Below are positions 43,515 through 54,827 of a stretch of DNA of 64,000 nt, one piece after another (position 1 is the first letter of the stretch; each line of letters begins with the position of its first letter). Position numbers and translations under genes: made by a program. The notes beneath the pieces are model-generated. The model was not told the origin of the DNA, searched no databases, and was given only the letters and a program-made list of their open reading frames with translations. The stretch is from the NCBI GenBank assembly GCA_951812925.1, contig OX638368.1:76180909-76244908 (forward strand), given 5' to 3'. The stretch comes from Calliopum simillimum. Taxonomy: Eukaryota > Arthropoda > Insecta > Diptera > Lauxaniidae.

Positions 43515-45300
43515 CCAGTCTTGTAAAAAAATTTTATTGCACCAATCGATGGGGAATTGTTGAAAATACATTTTGGACATGACCAGGGGTGTCCCCGACC
43601 CCTCTAAGTGACCGATTTGGACTAATTTTGGCGAAAAAATTTGATTGCACCAATCGATGGGGAAAGGTCGAAAATAGATTTTGGACATGACCAGAGGGTG
43701 TCCCCGACCCCTCTAAGTGACCGATTTGGACTCATTTTGGTGAAAAAATTTGATTGCACCAATCGATGGGGAAAGGTCGAAAATAGATTTTGGACACGAC
43801 CAGAGGGTGTCCCCGACCCCTCTAAGTGACCGATTTGGACTCATTTTGGTGAAAAAATTTTATTGCACCAATCGATGGGGAAAGGTCGAAAATAGATTTT
43901 GGACATGACCAGAGGTGTCCCCGACCCCTCTAAGTGACCGATTTGGGCTCATTTTGGTGAAAAAATTTTATTGCACCAATCGATGGGGAAAGGTCGAAAA
44001 TAGCTTTTGGACATGACCAAAGGTGTCCCCGACCCCTCTAAGTGACCGATTTGGGCTCATTTTGGTGAAAAAATTGTATTGCACCAATCGATGGAGAAAG
44101 GTCGAAAATAGATTTTGGACATGACCAGAGGTGTCCCCGACCCCTCTAAGTGACCGATTTGAGCCCATTTCCGTGCTAAATCTACAGGTCAGACATTAGA
44201 CGCCAACCGTCTCTTGAACGTTTTTTACGGCTTTTCCTTATGCATACATACTCACATATGTACAATATGTGAATAATGTTTTTCTACCTATAATCACTTG
44301 CAAATTCAGATTTTACCGAACTTGCATGCAAGGAAAATAAGAATGTGAATACGTATTCAATAACAAAAAATAAAAGCAAAAGCAACAGCAGCGCCAGATG
44401 CTGTAGGTTATGCTTTATTTTTTGTCATTTGAATGTCCACTAACGAAATTTTAAAAATATGGCAACAAACGGTAACAAGAGTGGCCGGAGGTACATTTAG
44501 TTGCATCCAAGATGTATGTTCCACATTTTCCCATCGATTGGTGCAGTAAAATTTTTTTTTTTACAAAAATGGGCCCATTCCTCATCTGTTGGTGCAATAA
44601 AATTTTTTCACCAAAATGGGCCCAAATCGGTCACTTAGAGGGGTCGGGGACACCCTTGGCCGTGTCCAGAATCTATTTTCGACCTTTCTTCATCGATTGG
44701 TGCAATAAAAATTGTTCACCAAAATGGGCCCGAATCGGTCACTTGAGGGGTTGGAGACGCGCTTGGTGCAATAAATTTATTTTGATCCAAAATGGGCCCA
44801 AATTGGTCACTTAGAGGGGTTGGGGATACCTCTGGTCATGTCCAAAATGTATTTTCAACCTTTCCCTATCGATTAGTGCAATAACATTTTTTCATCAAAA
44901 TGGGCCCAAATCGGTCACTTAGAGGGGTCGGGGACACCACTGGTCATGTCCAAAATCTATTTTCGACCTTTCCCCATCGATTGGTGCAGTAAAATTTGTT
45001 CACCAAAATGAGCCCAAATCGGTCACTTAGAGGGGTCGGGGACACCCCTGGTCATGACCAAAATCTATTTTCGACATTTCCCCATCGATAAGTGCAATAA
45101 AATTTGTTCACCAAAATGGGCCTAAATCGGTCACATAGAGGGGTCGGGGACACCCCTGGTCATGTCCAAAATCTATTTTCGACCTTTCCCCATCGATTAG
45201 TGCAATAAAAATTGTTCACCAAAATGGGCCCAAATCGGTGATTTAGAGGGGTCGGGGTCACCCCTGGTCATGTCCAAAATCTATTTTCGACCTTTCCCCA
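43515..45300. repeat. Foldback with minisatellite arms, 109-bp unit
   Basis: The left arm has six direct units (ACCAATCGAT at 43541, 43649, 43758, 43867, 43975 and 44083). Each includes CCCCGACCCCTCTAAGTGAC. The right arm (44512-45300) has about seven units of the same repeat inverted. A unique 345-bp spacer (44166-44510) separates them. Units are about 90% alike, so homogenisation is recent. The open frames crossing units are repeat artefacts. Confidence 0.9.
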
Positions 45301-45399
45301 TTTTATCTGCATCTCTATAGATAAGCGTGTAATTTGTAATACCTCAGTCATTGGATTTTTTTCAAGGTATTTTCTTTTTTTGCCATGTTTTTTTCCAAA

Positions 45400-45665
45400 A
45401 AAAAAAAACTTTTATAGGAGAAGTTTTTTGAAAAACTTTTATAAAAAACTTTTAAAAATAAAAGTTTTTAAAAACTTTTTCAAAAAACTTTTATACAAAA
45501 ACTTTTATGGATAAAAGTTTTTTTTAAAAGTTTTTCTTAAAAGTTTTTCTTAAAAGTTTTTAAAAACTTTTAAAAATAAAAGTTTTTATAAACTTTCATA
45601 CAATAAAAGTTTTCAAAAACTTGCATTTGCAAAACTTTTTGAATAAAAGTTTAAAAGTTTCAAGG
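45400..45665. repeat. AAAAGTTTTT simple repeat
   Basis: A dense array of AAAAACTTTT and AAAAGTTTTT words with short A+T spacers. Each word pair is self-complementary, so the array can fold on itself at many registers. No gene. Confidence 0.8.
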
Positions 45666-46534
45666 TCTGCTTTAAACACATCATTGGAAAAAAAAAAACA
45701 CGTCTACTTATCTTGACTTTCTCCTTGAATACGAAATCTGGTTATGCGTTTCTGGAAGCACGCGCAAAAATTTGCTTGAATTTGTATAGAGCACAGGCGA
45801 TCCCACTTCTGATGTCGGAGAATTCATAGTATCGTGATGGTTTTTCACTACTTTTTGCTTCCAAAACGTTAACTTATTTTCTCTATTCCAAATTTTCAAA
45901 TTCCATAATTTTTCAAATCAAATTTTCCATTTTTAACAATTAAATCAAATTCATTTTTTTAAACAAGTATTTTGAAGCACAGTAGTGAAACTCCATCCAA
46001 CCAACGTATTGTTTTCGACAAATAAATCAAGCGAATATAATGTGTTTAAGTTAGTTGGAAAGGGACTGCATCAATTTTCGATAGCCTACGTATATAAATA
46101 TATAAAATAAAAATTGTAACGTTCGCAACGTAACGTGCGCAACACACAAAAGTTAAATTTGTGTACAAACGAAGGACTCTTTGATTCCCTCAAAAGCAGT
46201 TTCGATATGCCCAAATATTCTTCTTTCTTTGGAAGATTTTGCTTCTTTCGTTGATACTGGAAACTTTGCAAAAAATTTTGAAAATTTACATTGATCTCTA
46301 CAACGACTTCTGTTTTCTGTAACGTGCGAACAGCACTTTATGCACGATTATATTGTAACTGATACAAGCTAGGATATATTTTTAAATGCCTTCTGAAAGT
46401 ACTCTCAAAGGGTAACATACCACTGCAGGTAAATTAAGAATTTGACATCCAGAGTGCCTTCAGGATTTAAAAATATGCGTACAAATGTAACGTTCGCAAC
46501 GCAGGATTAGCCCATATATATATATATATATATA
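45666..46534. other. Intergenic; no gene seen
   Basis: AT-rich. GTAACGTTCGCAACG occurs at about 46118 and 46489 with related GTAACGTGCG words at about 46131 and 46320. A TA microsatellite at 46513-46535 precedes the next foldback. Frames at 45708 and 46086 have no features. Confidence 0.4.
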
Positions 46535-47907
46535 TTAGGGTGGGCCAAATTGTATGGAGGAAATTTTATCGACCTCGGCTACCCCTATGTGAAAGTTCAT
46601 TCAATTCTAAAATTGTACCTTTCATCAATATTTTTTTTTTATTTTCAGACTAAATTTTAAAAATTTTTATAAAGAAAAAAGTTATGTCATTATATGATTT
46701 GGCTGGTATTCTGTCAGTAATCAATTAAATTGGGTTCTGTTTACATAAGAAGTTCACTTGATGGTGTGGAATTGAGGCTATATATTTAAAAAAATGATAT
46801 GGGTCAAATAGCCGATTATTATGACCGACTTTCAAAATAAGAAATTCATATTTTTGGATGAATTTTTTCAAACAAAACACCAGCCTAGGCTGAAAGTTCA
46901 TTCAATTCTATGAATATTTGCCCAAGGAACCATACCTCTACGTTCAACTTTAGTTCGGCGCATTTTCGATTGAAAATTTTACCTTGCGTTTAATATTTAT
47001 TTTCATGCTTGGTTTTCAAAATTCTTATAGAGACAAAAGTAATATCATAATATGTTTTGGCTGGTATTCTGTCAGTAATTATTAAAATTGGGTTCTGTTT
47101 TTACGAACAATTTACTTGATAGCGTGAAATTGATTACATTTATTCCAAAAAATTATATCGGTCAAATTAAATATATTTATTATAAACGATTCATATTTTT
47201 ACATAGATTTTCGGTATAATTAAAAAAATTAAAAAAAGCTGCTAATTTATTTCCTAAAACTGCCACTAGATGTTGCCCTGGAAAAAAATAATGTCAGATT
47301 CGGCATCCTAGCATCCAAAAACACTTGGGTTGGTGTTTCGATTGAAAAAATCCATGTAAAAAAGGAATTTTGAAAATTAAGCATAAAAATAAATATTAAA
47401 CTCAAGGTAAAATTTTCAATTGAAAATGCGCCGAACTAAAGTTGAACGTAGAGCTATGGTTCCTTGAGCAAATATTCATAGAACTGAATAAACTTTCAGC
47501 CTAGGTTGGTGTTTTGTTTGAAAAAATTCATCCAAAAATACGAATCGTTTATTTTGAAAGTCGGTCATAATAATCGGCTATTTGACCCATATCACTTATT
47601 TAAAATATACTGCATCAATTCCACACCATCAAGTAAACTTTTTATGTAAACAGAACCTAATTTAATTGGTTACTGACAGAATACCAGCCAAATCATATAA
47701 TGACATTACTTTTGTCTTTATAATAATTTTTAAAATTTAGTATGAAAATAAAAAAAAATATTGATGAAAGGTACAATTTTCGATCAAAAATGCGGCAAAC
47801 TAAAGTTGAACACAGAAGTATAGTTCCTTGGGCAAATATTCATAGAATTGAATGAACTATCACATAGGGGGGTAGCCGAGATCAGTTTTCAAATCGGCCC
47901 ACCCTAA
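46535..47907. mobile_element. Foldback element with TTAGGGTGG termini
   Basis: 1373 bp between two TA microsatellites. Ends read TTAGGGTGGGCCAAATTG and the inverse with GGCCCACCCTAA. Arms of about 650 bp share AATAGCCGATTATTATGACC and TGGCTGGTATTCTGTCAGTA. The loop is near 47210-47320. No frame of interest. The termini resemble those of 52354-56715. Confidence 0.85.
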
Positions 47908-48017
47908 TATATATATATATATTATATATATTTCATACATTTTTAATATATGAAGCAAAACACGCCAAGTGTACCAGGTTTAAATTTTTTTTTCTCCGAT
48001 TTCGCTTAAATTTGGCA

Positions 48018-49113
48018 ATATGGTAGATCCGGTGTGCAAGAACAACAATCCGGGAGGATTTGATCCTAGTACCATTAGTTGTTAAAATACAGTGTGTTGA
48101 AGTTGGCGTTTTTATTCATTTTCATGAAAAGGGTGTTTTTTCAAAAATGTATGGATTACACTAAAGTTTGTCAATTGATAAATCTAAGTTACTGGTCCCA
48201 TTTATTATAAAGTTTTCTTTTTATAAAAAAATATTTCTTGGTGAAAAAATTATTGTTTCACCAAAATTTTTTACACTTAAAAATACTTTTAAATTTTTTT
48301 TTAAAAAACCCCCCTCAGATTTTTTTTAAAAATACTTTAAATTAAAGCATAATTTATAAGCTTTAAAATGATGTATGATTCAAGATGGAATTCAGGCGCT
48401 ACGTGGGTGTTTTTGACTTTTGAAGGCCCGCTGAAGGCAAAAATCTTTTTTACTCGAGAGGAAAGCATCTAACGTAAAAAGTGCACAAAGCAAAAAATGC
48501 TTAGAATCGTCTACGTGTGATTTTTTTTTGGAATTTTTTGGACAGTTAAAAAAAAAATTCTTTTCCTCTCAATAATTTTTGCAAAAATAAAATTAAAAAA
48601 AAGAATCACACGTATTCCTTAGACGACTCTAAGCATTTTTTGCCTGGTACACTTTTTACGTAAGATGCTTTCCTCTCGAGTAAAAAAAGATTTTTGCCTT
48701 CAGCGGGCGTTCAAAAGCCAAAAACAGCCATGAAACGTCTGAATCCCATCTCAAGATGGGATGTATGACTCAAGTCATACACCATTTTAAAGCTTATAAA
48801 TTATGCTTTAATTTAAAGTATTTTAAAAAAAAATCTAAGGGGGGTTTTTTTAAAAAAAAATCAAAAGTATTTTTAAATGTAAAAAATTTTGGTGAAAAAA
48901 TAATTTTTTCACCAAGAAATATTTTTTTATAAAAAGAACACTTCATAATAAATGGGACTAGTAACTTAGATTCATCAATTTACAAACTTTAGTGTAATCC
49001 ATACTTTTTTGAAAAAACACCCTTTTCATGAAAATGACTAAAAACGCCAACTTCAACACCCTGTATTTTAACATACAATGGTACTAGGACCAAATCCTCC
49101 CGGATTGTTGTTC
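48018..49113. mobile_element. Foldback, GATCCGGTGTGC family, truncated copy
   Basis: Arms of about 500 bp around a centre near 48570. It starts GATCCGGTGTGCAAGAACA and lacks the last 12-13 bases of the right terminus, stopping at GGATTGTTGTT. Arms contain CGTTCAAAAGCCAAAAAC and AAGCATAATTTATAAGC blocks. No transposase. Confidence 0.8.
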
Positions 49114-49197
49114 ATAAATATATGAAGCAAAACACGCCAAGTGTACCAGGTTTAAATTTTTTTGTCTCCGATTTCGCTCAAATTTGGCAATATGGTA

Positions 49198-50271
49198 GAT
49201 CCGGTGTGCAAGAACAACAATGCGGGAGGATTTGGTCCTAGTGCCATTTGTTGTTAAAATACAGGGTGTTGAAGTTGGCATTTTTAGTCATTTTCATGAA
49301 AAGGGTGTTCTTTCAAAAATGTTTAGCTTACACTAAGGTTTGTAAATTTATAAATCTAAGTTACAGGTCCCATTCATTTTGAAGTGTTCTTTTTACAAAA
49401 AAATATTTCTTGGTGAAAAAATTATTTTTACACCAAAATTTTTTACACTTAAAAATACTTTTGAATTTTTTTAAAAAAAAACCTCCTTAGATTTTTTTTA
49501 AAAATACTTTAAATTAAAGCATAATTTATAAGCTTTAAAATGATGTATGACTCAAGATGGGATTCGGACGCTACATGGGTGTTTTTGGCTTTTGAACACC
49601 CGCTGTAGGCAAAAATCTTTTTTTACTCGAGAGAAAAGCATCTTACGTAAAAAGCGTACCAGGCAAAAAATGCTTAAAATCGTCTAAGGAATACGTGTGA
49701 TTTTTTTTTTAATAATTTTTGAAAATTTTATTTTTTTTTTTTTATTTTTGCAAAAATTATTGACAGAAAAAAAATTTTTTTTTTTAAAAAATCACACGTA
49801 GACGATTCTAAGCATTTTTTGCTTTGTACACTTTTTACGTTAGATGCTTTCCTCTCGAGTAAAAAAGGATTTTTGCCTTCAGCGGGCGTTCAAAAGCCAA
49901 AAACACCCATGTAGCGTCCGAACCCCATCTTGAATTATACATCATTTTAAAGCTTATAAATTATGCTTTAATTTAAAGTATTTTTAAAAAAAATCTAAGG
50001 GGGGTTTTTTTAAAAAATATTCAAAAGTATTATTAAGTGTAAAAAATTATTTTTTCACCAAGAAATATTTTTTTATAAAAAGAACACTTCAAAATGAATG
50101 GGACCAGTAACTTAGATTTATCAATTTACAAACTTTAGTGTAATCCATATATTTTTTAAAAAACACACTTTTCATGAAAATGACTAAAAACGCCAACTTC
50201 AACACCCTGTATATTAACAACAAATGGTACTAGGACCAAATCCTCCCGGATTGTTGTTTTGCACACCGGAT
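49198..50271. mobile_element. Foldback, GATCCGGTGTGC family, complete copy
   Basis: Starts GATCCGGTGTGCAAGAACA and ends in the inverse, TTGCACACCGGAT. Arms about 500 bp, centre near 49745 in a poly-A/T stretch. It is inserted in the left arm of the larger foldback; the right arm (about 51972-51985) shows the site without it, with a TA at the junction. Confidence 0.82.
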
Positions 50272-50276
50272 ATACC

Positions 50277-51977
50277 ATTAGACCGGTGCGTTTTGGACGA
50301 AAGTTTAAAATTTGTCGCGCAACCGTCAGAATTGTAAAGTTTAACTATCGACATGAAGATTGCCTCCACCCTAGCTCTGAGAGATGACGGGAAGGGGTGT
50401 CGATACATTTTTGAAGGTTGAAAACGTGGTTTAAAAATGCATGCTCATAGGTCCGTAGTGAATCAATTCTCAGCTTCGTAGTAGGTCGAAAACTGAAATT
50501 CAAGACATGGATTCTTATGTATTTTTTTCCGTAAAATCTAATGGCATCGTTAGTTTTCTGATTAAACGTCAATGTTTTGCGTTAAGTGAACTTTTCAGCT
50601 CAAAAAAGTCGAAATTTTTCCAAATCCCCTGTTTGAGCACTCCACAATTGAACAGAAAAAATCTTAGAAAAATTTGAAATGTATATTTTGTTAGGATTTT
50701 TCCTGACGAATCCAGTGGTACCATTTTTTTTTGCGCTATAACATTATTTTCATTCATGAAAAACGAATTTTTGATTTTTATTATTAAAAAAATATCACGA
50801 AATCGGGCGTAAATATTTAGTCAACGACGGTTTCCAACGTCCGGACGGTTTTTTTCTTTTCGGTTCCCCCTAGTAAAAATTTTTTAGAATATTTTTGGAA
50901 TTTTTTTAACCCATTATAAACAAGTTTTTGAAAAAAGGGTCAAAAAGACCCTTAAAAACTGGATATAATGGGTTAAGATGCACACATAACTTAATGTAGA
51001 ATCAAGCATGGAACAACATTTGAGAACATCTTAACCCATTATAAACAAGTTTTTGGAAAAGGGGTCGAAAAGACCCTTAAAAGCGCGATATAATGGGTTA
51101 AGATGTTCACATAACTTAATGTAGAATCAAGCATGGAACAATATTTGAGAACATCATAACCCATTATAACGCGTTTTTAAGGGTCTTTTCGACCCGTTTT
51201 CCAAAAACTTGTTTATAATGGGTTAAGATGTTTTTAAATGTTGTTCCATGCTTGATTCTACATTAAGTTATGTGTGCATCTTAACCCATTATATCCAGTT
51301 TTTAAGGGTCTTTTTGACCCTTTTTTCAAAAACTTGTTTATAATGGGTTAAAAAAATTCCAAAAATATTCTAAAAAATTTTTACTAGGGGGAACCGAAAA
51401 GAAAAAAACCATCCGGACGTTGGGAACCGTCGTTGACTAAATATTTACGCCCGATTTCGTGATATTTTTTGATAATAAAAATCAAAAATTCGTTTTTCAT
51501 GAATGAAAGTAATGTTGTAGCGCAAAAAAAATGGTACCACTGGATTCGTCAGGAAAAATTCTAACAAAATATACATTTCAAATTTTTCTAAGATTTTTTC
51601 TGTTCAATTGTGGAGTGCTCAAACAGGGGATTTGGAAAAATTTCGACTTTTTTGAGCTGAAAAGTTCACTTAACGCAAAAAATTGACGTCTAGTCAGAAA
51701 ACTAATGATGCCATTCGATTCTACGGGAAAAAATACATAAGAATCCATGTCTTGAATTTCAGTTTTCGACCTACTACGAAGCTGAGAATTGATTCACTAC
51801 GGACCTATGAGCATGCATTTTTAAACCACGTTTTTCAACCTTCAAAAATATATCGACACCCCTTCCCGTCATCTCTCAGAGCTAGGGAGGAGGCAATCTT
51901 CATGTCGATAGTTAAACTTTACAATTCTGCCGGTTGCGCGACAAATTTTAAACTTTCGTCCAAAACGCACCGGTCTA
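50277..51977. repeat. Large palindrome with four piggyBac-like mini elements in its centre
   Basis: Arms begin CCGGTGCGTTTTGGACGAAA and are near-identical inverses for about 630 bp. The centre (50906-51355) holds four copies of a hairpin element of about 63-66 bp. The 75- and 105-codon frames in the arms (KTNDAIRFYGKKYIRIHVLN) are the same sequence twice, in opposite orientation. Conservation of both frames follows from the palindrome, so I do not call a gene. Confidence 0.8.
50906..51355. repeat. Array of four TTAA-flanked hairpin MITEs
   Basis: Copies at about 50910-50972, 51035-51097, 51161-51223 and 51286-51348, two in each orientation, are separated by about 58 bp of shared spacer (TAACTTAATGTAGAATCAAG). 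Each is TTAA, CCCATTATA, an inner GGGTC(A/G)AAAAGACCC hairpin, TATAATGGG, TTAA. This fits non-autonomous piggyBac-type termini. Confidence 0.75.
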
Positions 51978-52053
51978 ATATACCATATTGCCAAATTTGA
52001 GCGAAATCGGAGACAAAAAAAGTTAAACCTGGTACACTTGGCGTGTTTTGCTT

Positions 52054-52353
52054 AATATACAAATACATATGCATATATACATTTTTTCTTTATGCGGAAG
52101 TGAAAAATGTGTGTGTAAATGAAAAAAAAGCATAACTTTGCAAAAGGAACAGATAGGATTTTGATTCCAACGAATTTTTCATCAGGAAACAATAATATGT
52201 ATATCGAATTACATATTTAGTTTCCATTGAGATTAAACTCGCACCTGTTACTTATTGAGGCCCAGTGTGCCCGGCAAGACATCGTTATTCCTAGGAACAT
52301 TTTTGATACATGTAACTTGATTTTAATTGAATGCAACATATTTACCATATATA
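52054..52353. repeat. Repeat block carrying the empty site of INE-1-like copy C
   Basis: 52045-52275 is the inverse of 41285-41436 joined to 42237-42310. The joint falls in the run GAAAAAAAAGC at 52121-52131. No gene. Confidence 0.8.
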
Positions 52354-52813
52354 TTAGAGCGGGTCGATTTGTAGGGAGGCAAAAAAATCGCTCATGGCTC
52401 AAGGAAAATCGTATTCTAGGGATCAAAATAAGAGACTTTGCCCGAGGAACCATGCCTCTAAAACGAATTCTGATGTCCCGGAAATTGATCCGTAGGGTCA
52501 AATTTTGAAAAATCTCACTTTGAGCCATTTAGAGTGCCCCAATCGAGCCCAAATGTATGACTGATCCCCACTTACTTTGGAGGGCCGACCCACTTATGCC
52601 AGTGGTATATCCCCCGGAACCCCTCTGGGGGGGTTCCTCATACAAACATTTCCAAAAATCACCATTTTTGTCATTTTACATGAAAAAATCAACGAAATGA
52701 CTATATTTTTTTCTTTTCGGAGTTTATTTATCTCTTTAGAAATTTATTTAGTCAGAACATATGTAAATGAAGAAATTAATATAACGTAGTAATAGAACAG
52801 AAACTAAAAAAAG

Positions 52814-53199
52814 TTATTGTTTGAAGTCTTTTTTGCTTTCAAGTCTGGGCGATATCGCACGGCTTTCTAATGTCGTCGCCATAACAGCCTCAACATTTTC
52901 CGGTATAACTCGTTTGGAAACGCTAGCTAGCAATTGAACGTGTCGTTCTGTTCCTTGTATGTGTGATGGAATTTTTGGGTCATTAAACGGTGGATCATCT
53001 TGATTTAAATATTCTTTCAATGTATCGTAGATAGCGTAGAATTTTCTTGATCGCATAGTCATAGCCGCATGCACATGGAGCAGACTTCAAATCGCATTTA
53101 CATGTTCCAATGAAAAAAATTGTTTCCAGAGATGTTGCAAACTCTTTTTGGGTTTTCTTTTTGTTCTTGATTTGGTCGTGATATTTCTCAACTAATCTA
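52814..53199 (-). pseudogene. Unrecognised TIR-element gene, C-terminal part
   Basis: Two overlapping frames. The first (from the mariner junction at 53199) reads RLVEKYHDQIKNKKKTQKEF, then GTCKCDLKSAPCACGYD, a CxC-x6-CxC motif that could bind zinc. The second (53074-52814) reads FYAIYDTLKEYLNQDD, DPKIPSHIQGTERHVQLLAS and ends SPRLESKKDFKQ. Proteins of this general pattern (CxC..CxC, then a xxQGTER-V segment) occur in many arthropod and Hydra repeats as far as I recall; their function is unknown to me. One frameshift near 53060 breaks it. Confidence 0.6.
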
Positions 53200-54499
53200 A
53201 GGACTGCGTTCGATAAAATTATCCCACACATTTTATCCAATAACTTGTTTTCAAATTACTCAATTCAAAATTTTTTTTCGCAGTTGGCTTTGAATTGAAT
53301 GTACCAAAACTATGGTTTTCAAATTTTGTCCCTGGTCAGTCATATTTACTTAAAAATGGCAAACGAGCTATAAGTTCAATGCCTATAATAAAAATTTTTG
53401 AAGACCACCTGGGGTAGACTACCAATAGAATTGCTCGGAAAAGCTAAGTTAGTGTGAAATTGGTATCAAGAGTTCTGAAAACATTTAAGGAAGACTTGGA
53501 TGTGTTTCGAAAGCCAGGTTCCGCGAAAGAAAAAGGCATTCGTGACCAAAACAAAAAGAAGAACTTCGTCACAATTTTGAAGAGAACCCCAACATTTCAT
53601 GCAGAAAACTGGCACAAAAGGTAAAGTGTTCCGAGTTTTTAGTTCGCAAGGCCAAAAAGGAGGTTAGTTTGAAGACATTTAAGGTACGAAAAGTTTCTGA
53701 CAGAAATGCTAAGAAGAACACGAGAGCAAAACACCACGCCATAAAATTAAATATTAACTTTTTTTCCATAAATTCAAATGCTGCATCATGGAAGACAGAA
53801 CGTATGTCTTAGCCGATTTAACGCTGCTTCCAGGCCAAAAATTTTACACTGTAAACTCGCGGGGGAATGCGGACAAAAAACTTAAGTCAAAAAAGCAGTC
53901 AAAATTTCCTTGTAAGTTCTTGGTTTGGCAAGCACACTGCAGTTGTGGTAAAAAGAGAAATTCTTTTGTAACCACTGGAACAGTAAACTCCGAATTCTAT
54001 ATTAAGGAATGCTTGGAAAAAATGTTTAAGCCTTTCCTACGAAAGCATGAAGTTTCCAATTTCTTTTGGCATGACCTAGCATCTTGTCATTATAGTAAAT
54101 TGGCCTTGGAGGGGTACTCAAGAAATAATGTGATTTTGGTGCCTCGTGAAGCAAATCCTCAAAACTGTCCAGAACTCTGGCCCATTGAAAGATACTGGGC
54201 TTAGGTCAAAAAGAAGATAAAGGCAATAAAAAAAGTTGCCAGGGATGCTAAAAATTTTCGAGAAAAGTTGTGTTCAGCAGCTAGAAAGTTATCAAATAAT
54301 ACCATAAAATCCTAATTGGAAGGAGTGTCAGAAAAGTTACAAAAAAAATTGTAAAAAAAAATATTATTAAAATTCAAGATACGTTATAAAAATTGCAATA
54401 AAATGGCGGTTCAAGAATGGGTCTAACTTTTAAAATCGGACTACTAGTTCCAGAGATTTTTTGAATTTTGTATGGGACAATTTTATCGAACGCAGTCCT
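53200..54499 (+). mobile_element. Mariner-type element, DD37E
   Basis: 1300 bp with TIRs AGGACTGCGTTCGATAAAAT and inverse, flanked by TA at 53198-53199 and 54500-54501. It lies in the coding region of the minus-strand gene of the surrounding TIR element. It contains a broken transposase in the opposite orientation to that gene. Confidence 0.9.
53450..54330 (+). pseudogene. DD37E mariner transposase, frameshifted
   Basis: The N-terminal half lies in scattered frames: FKEDLDVFRKPGSAKEKG, then a helix-turn-helix in ISCRKLAQKVKCSEFLVRKA and VSDRNAKKNTRAK. The catalytic half (53788-54204) opens MEDRTYVLADLTLLPGQKFY, has FFWHDLASCHYSK with the second Asp, and ends PELWPIERYWA with the Glu. I count 37 residues between that Asp and Glu, the spacing of the DD37E group known from mosquitoes and other insects. 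A stop follows YWA; the tail VKKKIKAIKK continues after it. Confidence 0.88.
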
Positions 54500-54501
54500 T
54501 A

Positions 54502-54611
54502 TTCAATTTATTACATACACTTTTTTTCGCCATTATTTCCATACCAAGTTTTTCCCAAATTCCAATCAACTTATCTTATATTGGAATAGTGAATGATTTA
54601 TAGGAAAACTT
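54502..54611 (-). pseudogene. Unrecognised TIR-element gene, middle part
   Basis: Between the mariner and the INE-1-like copy, one frame reads DKLIGIWEKLGMEIMAKKSV then CNKLN. It continues at low phase match into RLVEKYHDQ beyond the mariner, so a one-base indel or junction change is needed. Its place in the gene is supported by order and orientation. Confidence 0.5.
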
Positions 54612-54764
54612 TTATACCCTACACCCAGGGTATATTCACTTTGTCCTTCCGTTTGTAACGCAGAGAAGGAGGCGTGGCAGATATAGAAAAGTATATATAT
54701 TCTTGATCAGCGTCACCTCCTGAGTCGATATAGCCATGTCCGTCTGTCTGGCTGGCTGGCTGGG

Positions 54765-54827
<63 letters not shown>

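Larger units (their letters stand above)
47952..52053. repeat. Nest of foldbacks with shared GAAGCAAAACACGCC ends
   Basis: The outer tag (GAAGCAAAACACGCCAAGTG, about 70 bp) starts at 47952 and at 49124, and is present inverted ending 52053. From the second tag to 52053 is one large foldback (arms about 50277-50905 and 51356-51977). The foldback at 49198-50271 is inserted in its left arm. The block 47952-49117 is a second, truncated copy of tag plus inserted foldback. Confidence 0.75.

Noticed and set aside
43422..44814. Several 62-100 codon frames with repeated peptide blocks
   Set aside because: They read through the 109-bp minisatellite units; length is not a multiple of three in a consistent way and no start context is kept.
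43515..45300. CRISPR-like repeated array
   Set aside because: Units of 109 bp are nearly identical throughout with no unique spacers, and the genome is eukaryotic.
50345..52000. 75- and 105-codon frames repeated on both palindrome arms as a possible conserved gene
   Set aside because: Identity of the frames follows from the arms being inverse copies; no domain, and codon-level conservation cannot be tested here.
53569..53769. 66-codon minus-strand frame
   Set aside because: Antisense of the mariner transposase N-terminus.
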